Positions 17,301 to 28,155 of a stretch of 64,000 bases of DNA are shown here, in pieces. Source of the stretch: Marinobacter zhejiangensis (lineage in GTDB: Bacteria > Pseudomonadota > Gammaproteobacteria > Pseudomonadales > Oleiphilaceae); NCBI RefSeq assembly GCF_900114775.1, contig NZ_FOUE01000007.1, forward strand, positions 62,001 to 126,000, read 5' to 3'. Position 1 is the stretch's first letter. Each line of letters begins with the position of its first letter. The notes beneath the pieces were generated by a model, which was not told the DNA's origin, ran no database searches, and worked only from the letters and a program-made list of their open reading frames with translations. Position numbers and translations under genes: made by a program.

Positions 17301-18563
17301 TCAGACCTCGAAGGAGGCCTTCAGCTTCTTCTCAACCAGCTGGTTTTTCAGCTTGGCCACTTTGGGCAGGCCATTCTCGAACGGCGGGAAGGCTTCACCT
17401 TCGATCAGCGGCTGCAGGTATTCCCGGCAGTCCTGTGTGATGCCGAAGCCATCATCGGTGATGTAGTGGATTGGCATTTTCTTTTCCTGGTTGGCCACTT
17501 CGCTCAGGGGCGCTTCGCCAATGTGCCAGCGGTACGGGGACGCCTGCTCGCGGACAATCGTTGGCATCAGCGCCTGTTTGCCAGCCAGAGCCATTTCCAC
17601 GGCTGCCTTGCCCACGGTGTAGGCTTGCTCAACATCGGTGGCGGAAGCAATGTGGCGAGCGGAACGCTGCAGGTAGTCGGCGACTGCCCAGTGGTACTTG
17701 TGGCCAAGGGCCTGGCGAACCATGTTGGCCAGGGCCGGTGCAACACCGCCGAGCTGGGTGTGACCAAAGGCATCCTTGGCACCAGCGTCGGCAACGAAAC
17801 GGCCGTCTTCGTATTGGGCGCCTTCAGAGGCTACCACAACACAGTAACCGTAGTTTTCCACGCAATAGTCAACGCGCTTCAGGAAGGCTTCACGGTCGAA
17901 GGGCACTTCCGGGAACAGGATGATGTGAGGTGGCTCGCCCTCGCCGTTACCGGCCAGACCGCCGGAGGCTGCAATCCAGCCCGCGTGGCGCCCCATCACC
18001 TCAAGGATAAACACCTTGGTGGATGATTCGCTCATGGAGCGGATATCCAGACTGGCTTCCAGAGTGGAGGTGGCAATGTATTTGGCGACGGAACCGAAGC
18101 CCGGACAGCAGTCGGTGAACGGCAGGTCGTTATCGACGGTTTTGGGGACGCCGATACAGGTGATCGGGTAACCCATTTTCTCTGCCAGCTGGGAGACCTT
18201 GTAAGCCGTATCCTGAGAGTCACCACCGCCGTTATAGAAGAAATAGCCGATGTCGTGGGCCCGGAAAACCTCGATCAGACGCTCGTACTCGCGGCGGTTC
18301 TCTGTCAGGTTCTTGAGCTTGTAACGGCAGGAGCCGAATGCGCCGCCCGGAGTGTGCAGCAGGGCCTGGATCGCGTCATCGGTCTCCAGGCTGGTATCGA
18401 TCAGTTCTTCCCGCAGGGCGCCGATGATTCCGTTGCGACCGGCGTAAACTTTGCCGATTTTATCCGGGTTCTTGCGTGCGGTCTGGATGACCCCGCAAGC
18501 GCTGGCGTTGATGACGGCGGTGACCCCACCGGACTGGGCGTAAAACGCGTTCTTGATGGCCAT
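17301..18563 (-). CDS. pfp: Pyrophosphate-dependent 6-phosphofructokinase
   Basis: 420 aa. Reversibly phosphorylates fructose 6-phosphate using PPi rather than ATP, serving both glycolysis and gluconeogenesis. The phosphoryl-donor loop reads GGGDSQDT (112-119), and the substrate loop is PKTVDNDL (140-147), the form typical of PPi enzymes; MGRHAGWIA is also present. ATG 18563 follows AGGAGG, so the 17 residues upstream are not used. It is monocistronic: the bidirectional terminator lies downstream and mpl is divergent upstream. Confidence 0.9.
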   Translation of the reverse strand: MAIKNAFYAQSGGVTAVINASACGVIQTARKNPDKIGKVYAGRNGIIGALREELIDTSLETDDAIQALLHTPGGAFGSCRYKLKNLTENRREYERLIEVFRAHDIGYFFYNGGGDSQDTAYKVSQLAEKMGYPITCIGVPKTVDNDLPFTDCCPGFGSVAKYIATSTLEASLDIRSMSESSTKVFILEVMGRHAGWIAASGGLAGNGEGEPPHIILFPEVPFDREAFLKRVDYCVENYGYCVVVASEGAQYEDGRFVADAGAKDAFGHTQLGGVAPALANMVRQALGHKYHWAVADYLQRSARHIASATDVEQAYTVGKAAVEMALAGKQALMPTIVREQASPYRWHIGEAPLSEVANQEKKMPIHYITDDGFGITQDCREYLQPLIEGEAFPPFENGLPKVAKLKNQLVEKKLKASFEV

Positions 18564-18726
18564 GTTGGCTGGCGCCTCCTGCTGGTTAATCGGTTGCCGC
18601 GAATGATACGTCAATTATTGCCAATTTTCATGACGGAGACCCCTTATAACGGGGTCAATTTGCCCTTGACGGTTGCGGGCGTATACGGGAGGCTTGGCAC
18701 GGTTTATACATCAGGGCTGATTTGAC

Positions 18727-20121
18727 ATGCATATTCACATTTTGGGTATCTGCGGCACATTCATGGGGAGCCTGGCAGTATTGGCCAGAGAGCTGGGGCA
18801 CACCGTCACCGGTTCTGACCAGGGGGTGTACCCGCCCATGAGTACCCAGCTGGAAGCTCAGGGGATCAGCCTGATGGAAGGGTATGACCCAGCCCATCTG
18901 GAGCCGGCGCCGGATCTGGTGCTGATCGGCAACGCCATGTCCCGTGGCAACCCGGAAGTGGAAGCGGTGCTGAACCGCAACATCGATTACATGTCTGGCC
19001 CGGAGTGGCTGGCCCGGGAAGTGCTGAGCAAACGTTGGGTACTGGCGGTGGCCGGCACCCATGGCAAGACCACCACCACCTCCATGTTACTGTGGATTCT
19101 GGAGCAGGCCGGATTTGACCCCGGTTACCTGGTTGGCGGTGTGCCCAAAGATTTTCCGGTTTCTGCGCGCCTTGGCAGCAGTGACTTCTTTGTTATCGAG
19201 GCCGACGAGTACGACAGCGCCTTCTTTGATAAGCGCTCCAAGTTTGTCCATTACCGCCCCCGAACCCTCATCCTGAACAACCTTGAGTTTGACCACGCGG
19301 ACATCTTCGACAACGTCGAAGCCATCGAGCGGCAGTTCCATCATCTGGTGCGGACGGTTCCCTCCCAGGGCTTGTTGGTACGACCTACGCTGGATGAGCA
19401 CCTCGACAAGGCGCTGGCGATGGGGTGCTGGAGCGGTGTTCAGACAACCGCCGTGGGTAGCGAAAGCGACACGGCTGACTGGCGTGCTGAGCTGCTTTCT
19501 GATGATGGCAGCCAATTTGTGGTGGTTCACCATGAGCAGCCGGTGGCGACCGTCAAGTGGAGCCAGACCGGCCTGCACAATGTGCGTAACGCCCTTGCCG
19601 CCATAGCAGCTGCCCGCCACGTGGGAGTAACGCCAGACCACGCCATCGCTGCGCTCAACCGGTTCTCCGGCGTCAAACGACGGATGGAGTTGTTGGCGGA
19701 CATTGACGGTGTGCGGGTCTATGACGACTTCGCCCATCACCCGACAGCGATTGCGACCACCCTTGAAGGGCTGCGTCACCAGGTTGGCGATGAGCCGATT
19801 CTGGCGCTGATCGAGCCTCGCTCCAATACCATGCAGCAAGGGGTCCACCAGCAGGCCCTGTTGCCCAGTGCCGGGGCCGCAGACCGGGTATTGTGGGCTA
19901 ACCTTAATCGATTGGACTGGCTCGAGACCCTGGTGAGCAAGCACCGCGCGGACAGCGGCGACAATGAGACTCATAGCGTGGAGAATTCTGTGGACGACCT
20001 GATCGCCCGCACGCTGGAAGAGCTTACCCAGCCTTGCCATATTGTGATCATGAGTAACGGCGGTTTTGGCGGTATTCACCCGAAACTGGTGGCGGCGCTC
20101 CAGCATCGGCTTGCCCACTGA
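18727..20121 (+). CDS. mpl: UDP-N-acetylmuramate:L-Ala-gamma-D-Glu-meso-DAP ligase
   Basis: 464 aa Mur-ligase family enzyme that recycles murein tripeptide by joining it to UDP-MurNAc. The N-terminal IHILGICGTFMGSLA is characteristic of Mpl, with the ATP-binding AGTHGKTTTTSM, then EADEYDSAFFDKRSKFVHY and VYDDFAHHPTAI typical of the central and C-terminal domains. ubiX follows 27 bp downstream in the same direction. A peptidoglycan-recycling role fits the mltB/rlpA/dacA activity upstream, but it is not in that operon. Confidence 0.94.
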   Translation: MHIHILGICGTFMGSLAVLARELGHTVTGSDQGVYPPMSTQLEAQGISLMEGYDPAHLEPAPDLVLIGNAMSRGNPEVEAVLNRNIDYMSGPEWLAREVLSKRWVLAVAGTHGKTTTTSMLLWILEQAGFDPGYLVGGVPKDFPVSARLGSSDFFVIEADEYDSAFFDKRSKFVHYRPRTLILNNLEFDHADIFDNVEAIERQFHHLVRTVPSQGLLVRPTLDEHLDKALAMGCWSGVQTTAVGSESDTADWRAELLSDDGSQFVVVHHEQPVATVKWSQTGLHNVRNALAAIAAARHVGVTPDHAIAALNRFSGVKRRMELLADIDGVRVYDDFAHHPTAIATTLEGLRHQVGDEPILALIEPRSNTMQQGVHQQALLPSAGAADRVLWANLNRLDWLETLVSKHRADSGDNETHSVENSVDDLIARTLEELTQPCHIVIMSNGGFGGIHPKLVAALQHRLAH

Positions 20122-20148
20122 CCGGTACGCAACGCAAGGATTTGACCC

Positions 20149-20802
20149 ATGGCTGCTGATCCGGCACCGCGCAAGACTATCAACCTGGCGTTTACCGGCG
20201 CCTCCGGCGCCCAGTATGGACTGCGCTTGTTGCAGTGCCTGCTGGCCGCGGGGTGCCAGGTTCACCTGATGGTGAGCCGGGCCGCCCAGGTTGTGATCGC
20301 CACAGAAACCGAGCTGAAGCTGCCTGGCAGCCCCCAGGCTATGCAAGCCTATCTGACGGAACGATACCAGGCCGAGGCCGGCCAGTTACTGGTATTTGGT
20401 CGTGAGGACTGGTTTGCGCCACCGGCATCGGGGTCAGGTGAGGCGGCCCCCCTGGTGGTTTGCCCCTGTAGCACCGGAACTCTGTCGGCGCTGGCGACCG
20501 GTGCGAGTAACAACCTCATCGAGCGGGCCGGGGACGTTGCTCTCAAGGAGCGTCGCCCTCTGATTCTGGTGCCCCGGGAAGCGCCGTACTCGGAAATCCA
20601 CCTTGAAAACATGCTTCGGCTTACCCGTATGGGGGCCACGATCATTCCCGCCAGTCCTGGTTTCTACCACCAACCCCAGTCGGTAGAAGATCTCATCGAC
20701 TTCATTGTTGCCCGTCTGCTGGACCATCTGGGTGTCGGGCAGGAACTCATGCCCCGTTGGGGCGAGGCTCGCGTTCTCCAGAAACAGAAGCCAGCTAACT
20801 GA
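20149..20802 (+). CDS. ubiX: Flavin prenyltransferase UbiX
   Basis: 217 aa. Attaches a dimethylallyl unit to FMN to make the prenyl-FMN cofactor used by the decarboxylase UbiD in ubiquinone synthesis. Motifs: AFTGASGAQYGLRLL near the N-terminus, VVCPCSTGTLSALATGASNNLI, and RRPLILVPREAPYSEIHLENM. The ATG follows AAGGA. ubiD is not in the window. Probably co-transcribed with mpl, a common pairing in gammaproteobacteria. Confidence 0.94.
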   Translation: MAADPAPRKTINLAFTGASGAQYGLRLLQCLLAAGCQVHLMVSRAAQVVIATETELKLPGSPQAMQAYLTERYQAEAGQLLVFGREDWFAPPASGSGEAAPLVVCPCSTGTLSALATGASNNLIERAGDVALKERRPLILVPREAPYSEIHLENMLRLTRMGATIIPASPGFYHQPQSVEDLIDFIVARLLDHLGVGQELMPRWGEARVLQKQKPAN

Positions 20803-20909
20803 CGGCGGTTTTGGTCACCCGGATTGATGGTTTTCACCATTGAGCAAACACCCATCCGACACCAGACTCTGTGAATAACCATAAAGACAACCATTCACAG
20901 GGGTTCAAC

Positions 20910-22049
20910 ATGATTCCACGTACTCTCTTCGATGCAGACCTGGACGGTTTCCGGGATTCCGTTCGCAAGTTTCTTGAGCAGGAAGCTGCGCCCTACCACG
21001 AGCAGTGGGAAAAGGATGGGCAGGTCAGTCGCGAGCTTTGGACCAAGGCCGGAGAGTTGGGCTTCCTGTGTCCGACCATGCCTGAGGAATATGGTGGAGT
21101 TGGCGCCGATTTCCGTTACAGCGCGGTGATCATGGAGGAGCTGGCCAGGGCGGGTCTTTCCGGTATTGGCTGGGGCCTCCACTCAGATATTGTGGCTCCC
21201 TATATCCTCCACTATGGCTCGGAAGAGCAAAAGCAGTACTACCTGCCCAAGCTGGCCAGTGGTGAGATGGTAAGTGCCATCGCCATGACTGAGCCGGGTG
21301 CCGGGTCGGACCTGCAGGGTGTTAAATCCAACGCCATCAAAAAGGGTGACCATTATGTCCTGAATGGGTCCAAAACCTTTATCACCAATGGTCAGCTGGC
21401 TGATCTGGTGGTTGTGGTTGCGAAGACCGACCCGAAAGAGGGGGCGAAAGGGACGAGCCTGTTCCTGGTTGAAGCCGCGTGGGAAGGGTTCGAAAAGGGC
21501 CAAAACCTCAATAAAGTCGGGATGAAGGCACAGGACACCTCAGAACTGTTCTTCCAGGACGTGAAAATCCCGGAAACCCACTTGCTGGGTGGGCGTGAAG
21601 GTCAGGGGTTCTTCCAGTTGATGCAAGAGCTGCCGGCAGAGCGTTTGCAAGTCGGTATCACTGCGGTAGCGGCTGCCGAGGCCGCCTGGCAGTGGACTCT
21701 GGACTACGTTAAGGAACGTAAGGCGTTTGGTAAGCCGGTCATCGCTTTCCAGAATACCCGCTTCAAAATGGCGGAAATGAAGGCTGAGATTACCGCCGCA
21801 CGGGTGTTTGTCGATCGCTGTCTGGAGCTGCACCTGGATAAGAAGCTGGATATTCCCACCGCGGCCATGCTGAAACAATGGACCACCGATCTGCAGTGCA
21901 AGGTGATGGACGAATGTGTCCAGTTGCATGGCGGCTACGGCTATATGTGGGAATACCCCATCGCCAGAGCGTGGGCCGACTCTCGGGTTCAGCGGATCTA
22001 CGCGGGCACCAATGAGATCATGAAGGAAATTGTCGCCCGTTCTTTCTGA
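20910..22049 (+). CDS. Acyl-CoA dehydrogenase, long-chain type
   Basis: 379 aa FAD enzyme for the first step of fatty-acid beta-oxidation. Family signatures: AMTEPGAGSDL, NGSKTFITNG and YVKERKAFGKP. The base expected at YEGT in short/medium-chain enzymes is absent (YAGTNEIMKE), while LPAERL places E244 where long-chain and isovaleryl-CoA dehydrogenases carry their catalytic glutamate. Chain-length preference is inferred from that. ATG 20910 has AGGGG upstream; the earlier GTG 20871 would add 13 polar residues. It stands alone, with a hairpin after it. Confidence 0.88.
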   Translation: MIPRTLFDADLDGFRDSVRKFLEQEAAPYHEQWEKDGQVSRELWTKAGELGFLCPTMPEEYGGVGADFRYSAVIMEELARAGLSGIGWGLHSDIVAPYILHYGSEEQKQYYLPKLASGEMVSAIAMTEPGAGSDLQGVKSNAIKKGDHYVLNGSKTFITNGQLADLVVVVAKTDPKEGAKGTSLFLVEAAWEGFEKGQNLNKVGMKAQDTSELFFQDVKIPETHLLGGREGQGFFQLMQELPAERLQVGITAVAAAEAAWQWTLDYVKERKAFGKPVIAFQNTRFKMAEMKAEITAARVFVDRCLELHLDKKLDIPTAAMLKQWTTDLQCKVMDECVQLHGGYGYMWEYPIARAWADSRVQRIYAGTNEIMKEIVARSF

Positions 22050-22077
22050 TATGGCCCGAACGGCCTGAACTGACAAG

Positions 22078-22104
22078 CCGGAGCGCCCAGCAGCGGGCGC
22101 CCGG
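22078..22104 (+). terminator. GC-rich hairpin after the acyl-CoA dehydrogenase gene
   Basis: CCGG-a-GCGCCC-AGCAGC-GGGCGC-CCGG forms a ten-pair stem with one bulged A, 29 bp after the stop. It lacks a T-run, so it may be a weak terminator or an mRNA-stabilising stem. Confidence 0.5.
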
Positions 22105-22199
22105 TTACTCATCTTTACAATTTGCCAAGCCTATCAAGGTTCCTGCCGGCAAGTTCCAATAGAGTGTCGAGACAACCACTAATAAGGATAACGGTTGCC

Positions 22200-24050
22200 G
22201 TGATGACACGTCTGCTCCCTCTTTCCCTGACGCTTGCGACTCTCGCCCTGGCCGGGTGTGGTCAGGAATCTGACCAACTGCCCGAAGACGGTCGGGACCT
22301 TGATGGTGTGGCCTATGGCCAGCCGGGTACCTACAGCGGCGTGGTGATCGACGACTACCTGCGCAATGCCCGGGTGTGGCTCGATATTGATGGCGATTAC
22401 CAGTATACCCCCGGCCCGATGACGGTCACCGGACCTGACGGGGAGCCCGTGACGCTGGAAAATGGTGAGCCAACCGCGCTGACGGGAGCCAATGGCCAGT
22501 TCACACTGAATATTGAGGAGCTGGACCAGAGTCCACTGGTGTCCGCGGATCTGGACCCGCGGGACTATTCTCTGATGGTGATGACCTTGCCCGGGCAGAC
22601 GGTGGATGAAACTCCAATGGGTGAGGTTATTGTCGAGCAGGCGTACACGCTGACCGCTCCGGCGGGTGTTCGCACTGTGACCCCGCTGACGACACTGTTG
22701 CGAGCCCGAATCATCGCCGGGCTGACGGTGCAGTTTGGCGAATCAGAAGTGCTAGAGACCGCTTTTCGTGACGTGAACCTGTTGCGGGACTATCTGGCGT
22801 CCGGGGATAACCGTTTGCATGCCTACGCCCGGGCATTTGTCCGTTACATGGCGGCCCAGTTCCCGGCAGACGCTAGCGAGGTGCTGCGCAATGGCGATGG
22901 CACCGAACGGGTGCTGACGCCGGAGGGCTATGAACTGCTGGCGGTTTCGCTGGCCCGTAATGCCGCCGATATTGTGGCACTGGTGGACGAAGCGGCCCCT
23001 TTCGGGCGCTATGAAAACGTTGATATTGACGATCTGGCACTGGTCATCGAAGTGCTGGACCTGACCAATCCGGTGGTTCTTGAAGAGCAGGTTCTTCGCA
23101 GCCACAGCCGAAATGGTAATCTGCCGGCGCGTTCCTCCGATTTACAGGAATCGGCCACGGTCCATTTCCGTTACGCGGCCGATGGTCAGTTGAGGGCGCT
23201 GGACGTGGATGGTTGCATGGCGCCGTCACTGCAGGAAATTGCGCGCCTGGCCAATGCGGACGGCTACATTGCTGAGACTGGCGCGCAGTGGTTGCCGTCC
23301 GTTTCCCTGTCTCAGTCCGGTCGTGGTTACTGGGAGCAGGAGGGGTTTGATGAGCGGGTAGTGTTCGACTGGGCCAATCAGCGGGCAACGTTTGAAACCA
23401 CGACTACATGCCATGAGGGGGTTGTGCCGTCTCCCGCATTGGGAGGGGAGCCTTCCGTAACCTATCACTGGACGATGAGTGGAGGGCGGGTGACCAGCAT
23501 TACCGATGGAACCCTGACCCTGACGCCGGATTACGCCAATGAAACCAACGCTTACACTGGCTATCGGCTGGCCGATGCCGGGGGTGATCTGGAAGTGGTG
23601 TCGCTGGGCGGAACGGTCGAGGACTGTACGGCAGCAATTGCCCCTGAAGACTTGACCAGTACCCGGGTTATTTCTCATCGGGTGGATATGACGTTTGCGG
23701 GGTATGACCCTCAGCCCACCTATTTCGGACCCAATACCAAGCTCGACTTTGACCGACGCAATGGATGGGATCGGCTGTTGAGGTACGCGTTCCTGAGCCC
23801 GGAACTGGAAGCATCTCTGTCGTTTGGCTCCTACCAGGGGTTTGAGTGGCGTTATTTCTACCAGACCGAGCCCCAGATTCTGGTGGCGGAGCAGCCTAAC
23901 CTGGTAACCGAGGCCTACCTGTCAGGGTTGGGCAACCTGAATGTCTGTGGCTCCAAGGATGCGACCAAGCCGAGCCAGGGGCTGCTTGCCTGGGCCAGTT
24001 CCCGTTATGAACGGCTATCGGCGGTGCTGGCGGGAAGCCTGGTGGAGTAA
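22200..24050 (+). CDS. Large outer-membrane-type lipoprotein of unknown function
   Basis: About 616 aa. The N-terminus is a lipoprotein signal with lipobox LAGC (cysteine near residue 20) followed by acidic residues, so lipidation and outer-membrane sorting are likely. An early YSGVVIDDYLRNARVWLDIDGD segment looks like a carboxypeptidase-regulatory-like beta domain with a possible calcium-binding DxDGD. The rest is Asp/Glu-rich with no motif I know. The start is GTG 22200 or ATG 22203, with AAGGA upstream. It is monocistronic and converges on the ATPase operon with a 19 bp gap. Confidence 0.75.
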   Translation: MMTRLLPLSLTLATLALAGCGQESDQLPEDGRDLDGVAYGQPGTYSGVVIDDYLRNARVWLDIDGDYQYTPGPMTVTGPDGEPVTLENGEPTALTGANGQFTLNIEELDQSPLVSADLDPRDYSLMVMTLPGQTVDETPMGEVIVEQAYTLTAPAGVRTVTPLTTLLRARIIAGLTVQFGESEVLETAFRDVNLLRDYLASGDNRLHAYARAFVRYMAAQFPADASEVLRNGDGTERVLTPEGYELLAVSLARNAADIVALVDEAAPFGRYENVDIDDLALVIEVLDLTNPVVLEEQVLRSHSRNGNLPARSSDLQESATVHFRYAADGQLRALDVDGCMAPSLQEIARLANADGYIAETGAQWLPSVSLSQSGRGYWEQEGFDERVVFDWANQRATFETTTTCHEGVVPSPALGGEPSVTYHWTMSGGRVTSITDGTLTLTPDYANETNAYTGYRLADAGGDLEVVSLGGTVEDCTAAIAPEDLTSTRVISHRVDMTFAGYDPQPTYFGPNTKLDFDRRNGWDRLLRYAFLSPELEASLSFGSYQGFEWRYFYQTEPQILVAEQPNLVTEAYLSGLGNLNVCGSKDATKPSQGLLAWASSRYERLSAVLAGSLVE

Positions 24051-24069
24051 CTCTGGCAGGCTGATATCG

Positions 24070-24902
24070 TCAGGTGTGATCCAGACTGCTGGCACTGAGC
24101 ATAATGACTTCGATTTCTTCGATAATTTCTTCCTGGCGCAACGAGCTGCAGGTTTGCCGTAGGCGTTCGGTTTCGGAGTCGAGATGCTTTACTGCACGTT
24201 CGAGATGGCTGGCGCGGCGGTGGTTTTCTGCCAGTAGCGAGGAATACAGCATGGCGTGGAGCAGCGCGAAGAGGTAATGCTCGACCAGCTTGCCGAAGAA
24301 CAGGAGAGGGGGCAGGTTCAGTATTGGTGGGTGTCGGGGGGCTGGCAGGTCTTCCCGTTGCTGGCTGAAGGCCGGCAGCAGACGCCGCTCGGTGACGCCG
24401 TCGGCGCTGTGGTAAATGCCGTGAAGAGACAGGCCGGTGCCATGCTGGCGCGCTGCCAGCCACTGTGTAATTGCAGCCAGGACTCTGGGGATTTCTTCGG
24501 CCACGCTGGCACCGACGACAAAGCCGGGGTTCTGGGGGGCGTGTTGATACAGGCTATGGAGCTTTCGCCCAACAACCAGCAGCTCCGGCGGGTGATCAGC
24601 GTCCGCCCTGTTCGTGGACGCCAAGTGATTGGCGATCGACTGATTGAAGTCACCACAAAATCCCCGTTCACTGCCAATCAGTAAATAAACCGGTGCCGGT
24701 TTGCCTGTCTCCGGTATTGGGTGGCGGTAAGCGCTGAGAAAGTCAGCTGCAACTGCTTCTATGCTGTTAACGACGGCCAGCTGGCTTTCCTGGAACCTCG
24801 CTAGTTTACGGGTTTCCATATAGGCGAGAGTTTTCATGGAGTTCATGATATTCCTGATTTCGCCCATATTTTGACGGTGCCGTTCGAGCTCGTTACGACG
24901 GC

Positions 24903-24906
<4 letters not shown>
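24070..24906 (-). CDS. atpG: N-type ATPase gamma subunit
   Basis: 278 aa central stalk subunit. The N-terminal coiled coil ELERHRQNMGEIRNIMNSMK and the C-terminal helix (near LRQTCSSLRQEEIIEEIEVI) correspond to the gamma rotor shaft, but the sequence is much diverged from housekeeping gamma, as in N-ATPases. It is the last gene of the operon; its start overlaps the end of alpha by 4 bp. The identity rests on the N-terminal pattern and operon position. Confidence 0.85.
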
Positions 24907-26397
<1,491 letters not shown>

Positions 26398-26411
<14 letters not shown>

Positions 26412-27147
26412 AGGAAAGCTCCGCAAATCCGCTCAGCTCGTCGCGGACATTGGCGTTCAGTTGCCAGGCGCCAATACTGATCCTGACACCAGCGATCAGT
26501 TCGGGGGCCAGGTCATAGCTCACGGTCGCCGATACCTGCAGAGTATCAAGCAGGGTCCGCTCCAACTCTCGTCGAAGGTCATCGGCGATGGGGTAGGCGC
26601 TGGTAATCGCAGCCGCTGGCGTCGACCTGTGCCAGCTGCTGGTCATGTGTTGGCGGGTCTGGTCTGAGAGGTTTGAAAGTGACTCGATGGTGAGCTTCAA
26701 CAGCCGCGTTTCGAGATCCGGGCCGGACGCGGCTTCCAGCAGGTGAGTGGCGAACCTGGCACCGAGTTGCAGTGCCCGCATTTCGGTCGCGCGGGTTGCT
26801 TCGGATTGTTGCTGCTCGATGGTGTGCTGAGCTTTCTGGCGCTCTTGCTGGAGTTCGTTAGCCAGCAGCTCCCGCTGCCTTGCTTTTTCTGCGTCAAGAT
26901 CCTGGTTTAGCCTGGACATCAGCACGCGTCGCTGTTGCTCCCAGTCCTCAAGACGAGTTTCATAGCGTTTCTGCAGAGACTTTGCTTCCTGGCGCTGGTT
27001 TTGTGCCTCGGTGAGCTGCTGTTCTATGTTTTCCCGTCTTCGGTCGATGATGGCCAGGACAGGCTTGTAGAGAAAGCGCTTGAGGATCCATATCAGGATC
27101 ACAAAGTTGAGCACTTCAAGCAGGAACGTGGACCAGTTCAATTCCAC
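26398..27147 (-). CDS. atpF: N-type ATPase b subunit with delta-like C-terminus
   Basis: 249 aa, much longer than ordinary b (~156). One N-terminal membrane helix (about 8-25), a long charged coiled coil rich in Q, E and R (about 30-130), then a domain ending ELIAGVRISIGAWQLNANVR, which matches the usual end of the delta subunit. As no separate delta gene exists here, this protein probably serves as both peripheral stalk and delta. GTG start with GGAAGGG upstream. Confidence 0.88.
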
Positions 27148-27195
27148 AGTGACAGCCCTTCCATTGCGATTGCCCGACAGAAGCTGGCGTGCCGA

Positions 27196-27462
27196 CTATT
27201 GCAGCAGGTACGCCAGTAATGGATTTCGGAACAGAATGATCAAGACGATCACCAGCACATAGATGGCTAGGGACTCGATCATGGCCAGCCCAATGAACAG
27301 GGTTCTCATGATTGCGCGCTCGGCTTCGGGTTGCCGCGACAGGGCGTCAAGGGCGCGGCTGATCGCCCAACCCATGGCAATGGCGGGTAGCATAACGCCC
27401 AGTGCGATGCCAAGGATGGCGGCAACGGTAGAGACCAGCGTAAATGTGGACAAGTCAGGCAT
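27196..27462 (-). CDS. atpE: N-type ATPase c subunit (rotor ring)
   Basis: 88 aa hairpin of two membrane helices joined by the RQPEA loop (43-47). The ion-carrying carboxylate is E63, followed by S64 and Y68, equal to E65, S66 and Y70 of the Ilyobacter Na+ c-ring. The Gln32 and Thr67 ligands of that ring are replaced by M30 and L65. Ion specificity is therefore uncertain. Strong ribosome site AAGGAG, fitting the high copy number of this subunit. Confidence 0.93.
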   Translation of the reverse strand: MPDLSTFTLVSTVAAILGIALGVMLPAIAMGWAISRALDALSRQPEAERAIMRTLFIGLAMIESLAIYVLVIVLIILFRNPLLAYLLQ

Positions 27463-27465
27463 AGG

Positions 27466-28152
27466 TTACTCCTTGGGCGGATAACGAAGCTGATGTGACT
27501 GAATGCTGCCGGCCACGTAGATCAAGGCAAGCATGCCGAAGATGTAGGCCTGAACGAGGGCTTCCACGATGTGCAGCATGAGGATGGGAATTGGCGCCAG
27601 AAAGCCCGCAACCAGGAGTACGAGCAGTGCCGCCATCTCCAGACTCATCATGTTGCCGAACAGGCGAACCGCGAGTGCGATGGTTCGGGTGATTTCACTG
27701 ATCAGGTGGAAGGGGAGCAGTATGGGGCTCGGGGACAGATAATGCTGCAGGTAGGTTTTGAGCCCCTGAATGCGGATGCCGAACCAGTGGGTTGATAGGA
27801 ATACCAGGAGCGCCAGGGCCGTTGTTGCTGACAGATCCCGGGTCGGGGAGTGTACCCCGGGAATCAGCCCACACAGATTGGCGATGACAAGAAAGATCCA
27901 GAGACTGCCAATAAAGGGCATGATCTCTCTTGCGTGCTGTGGTGCGACTGCTGAAACCGCGTCTTCGATGGCCAGAACGACACCTTCGATGGCGACCTGA
28001 AGCGGTGAAGGGGTCAATCGCAACCGCGTTGACAGTAGCCAGCAAAACACGCCGGTCAGGGCAAGAATGCCCCAGGTCACAATCACGGTGTTGGTGACCT
28101 CGACCAGCCCGAGTGAAAACACCGGGGGGATGCTTGTCCCTTGATCTTCCAT
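27466..28152 (-). CDS. atpB: N-type ATPase a subunit
   Basis: 228 aa stator membrane protein forming the ion half-channels with the c-ring. About five or six membrane segments. The essential arginine is R163 in AVRLFGNMMSLE; FIGSLWIFLVIANLCGLIPG is the conserved aqueous-channel helix. It is 3 bp from both the c gene and the AtpQ-like gene. Confidence 0.93.
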   Translation of the reverse strand: MEDQGTSIPPVFSLGLVEVTNTVIVTWGILALTGVFCWLLSTRLRLTPSPLQVAIEGVVLAIEDAVSAVAPQHAREIMPFIGSLWIFLVIANLCGLIPGVHSPTRDLSATTALALLVFLSTHWFGIRIQGLKTYLQHYLSPSPILLPFHLISEITRTIALAVRLFGNMMSLEMAALLVLLVAGFLAPIPILMLHIVEALVQAYIFGMLALIYVAGSIQSHQLRYPPKE

Positions 28153-28155
28153 GGC

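Noticed and set aside
17244..18026. 260 aa plus-strand ORF starting inside the terminator
   Set aside because: Antisense to the phosphofructokinase gene; it begins within a terminator hairpin.
18255..18725. 156 aa plus-strand ORF opposite the phosphofructokinase gene
   Set aside because: Antisense shadow; the minus-strand gene has clear active-site motifs.
19087..20346. 419 aa minus-strand ORF opposite mpl
   Set aside because: Long because of GC-rich third positions; no family pattern, while the plus strand encodes Mpl.
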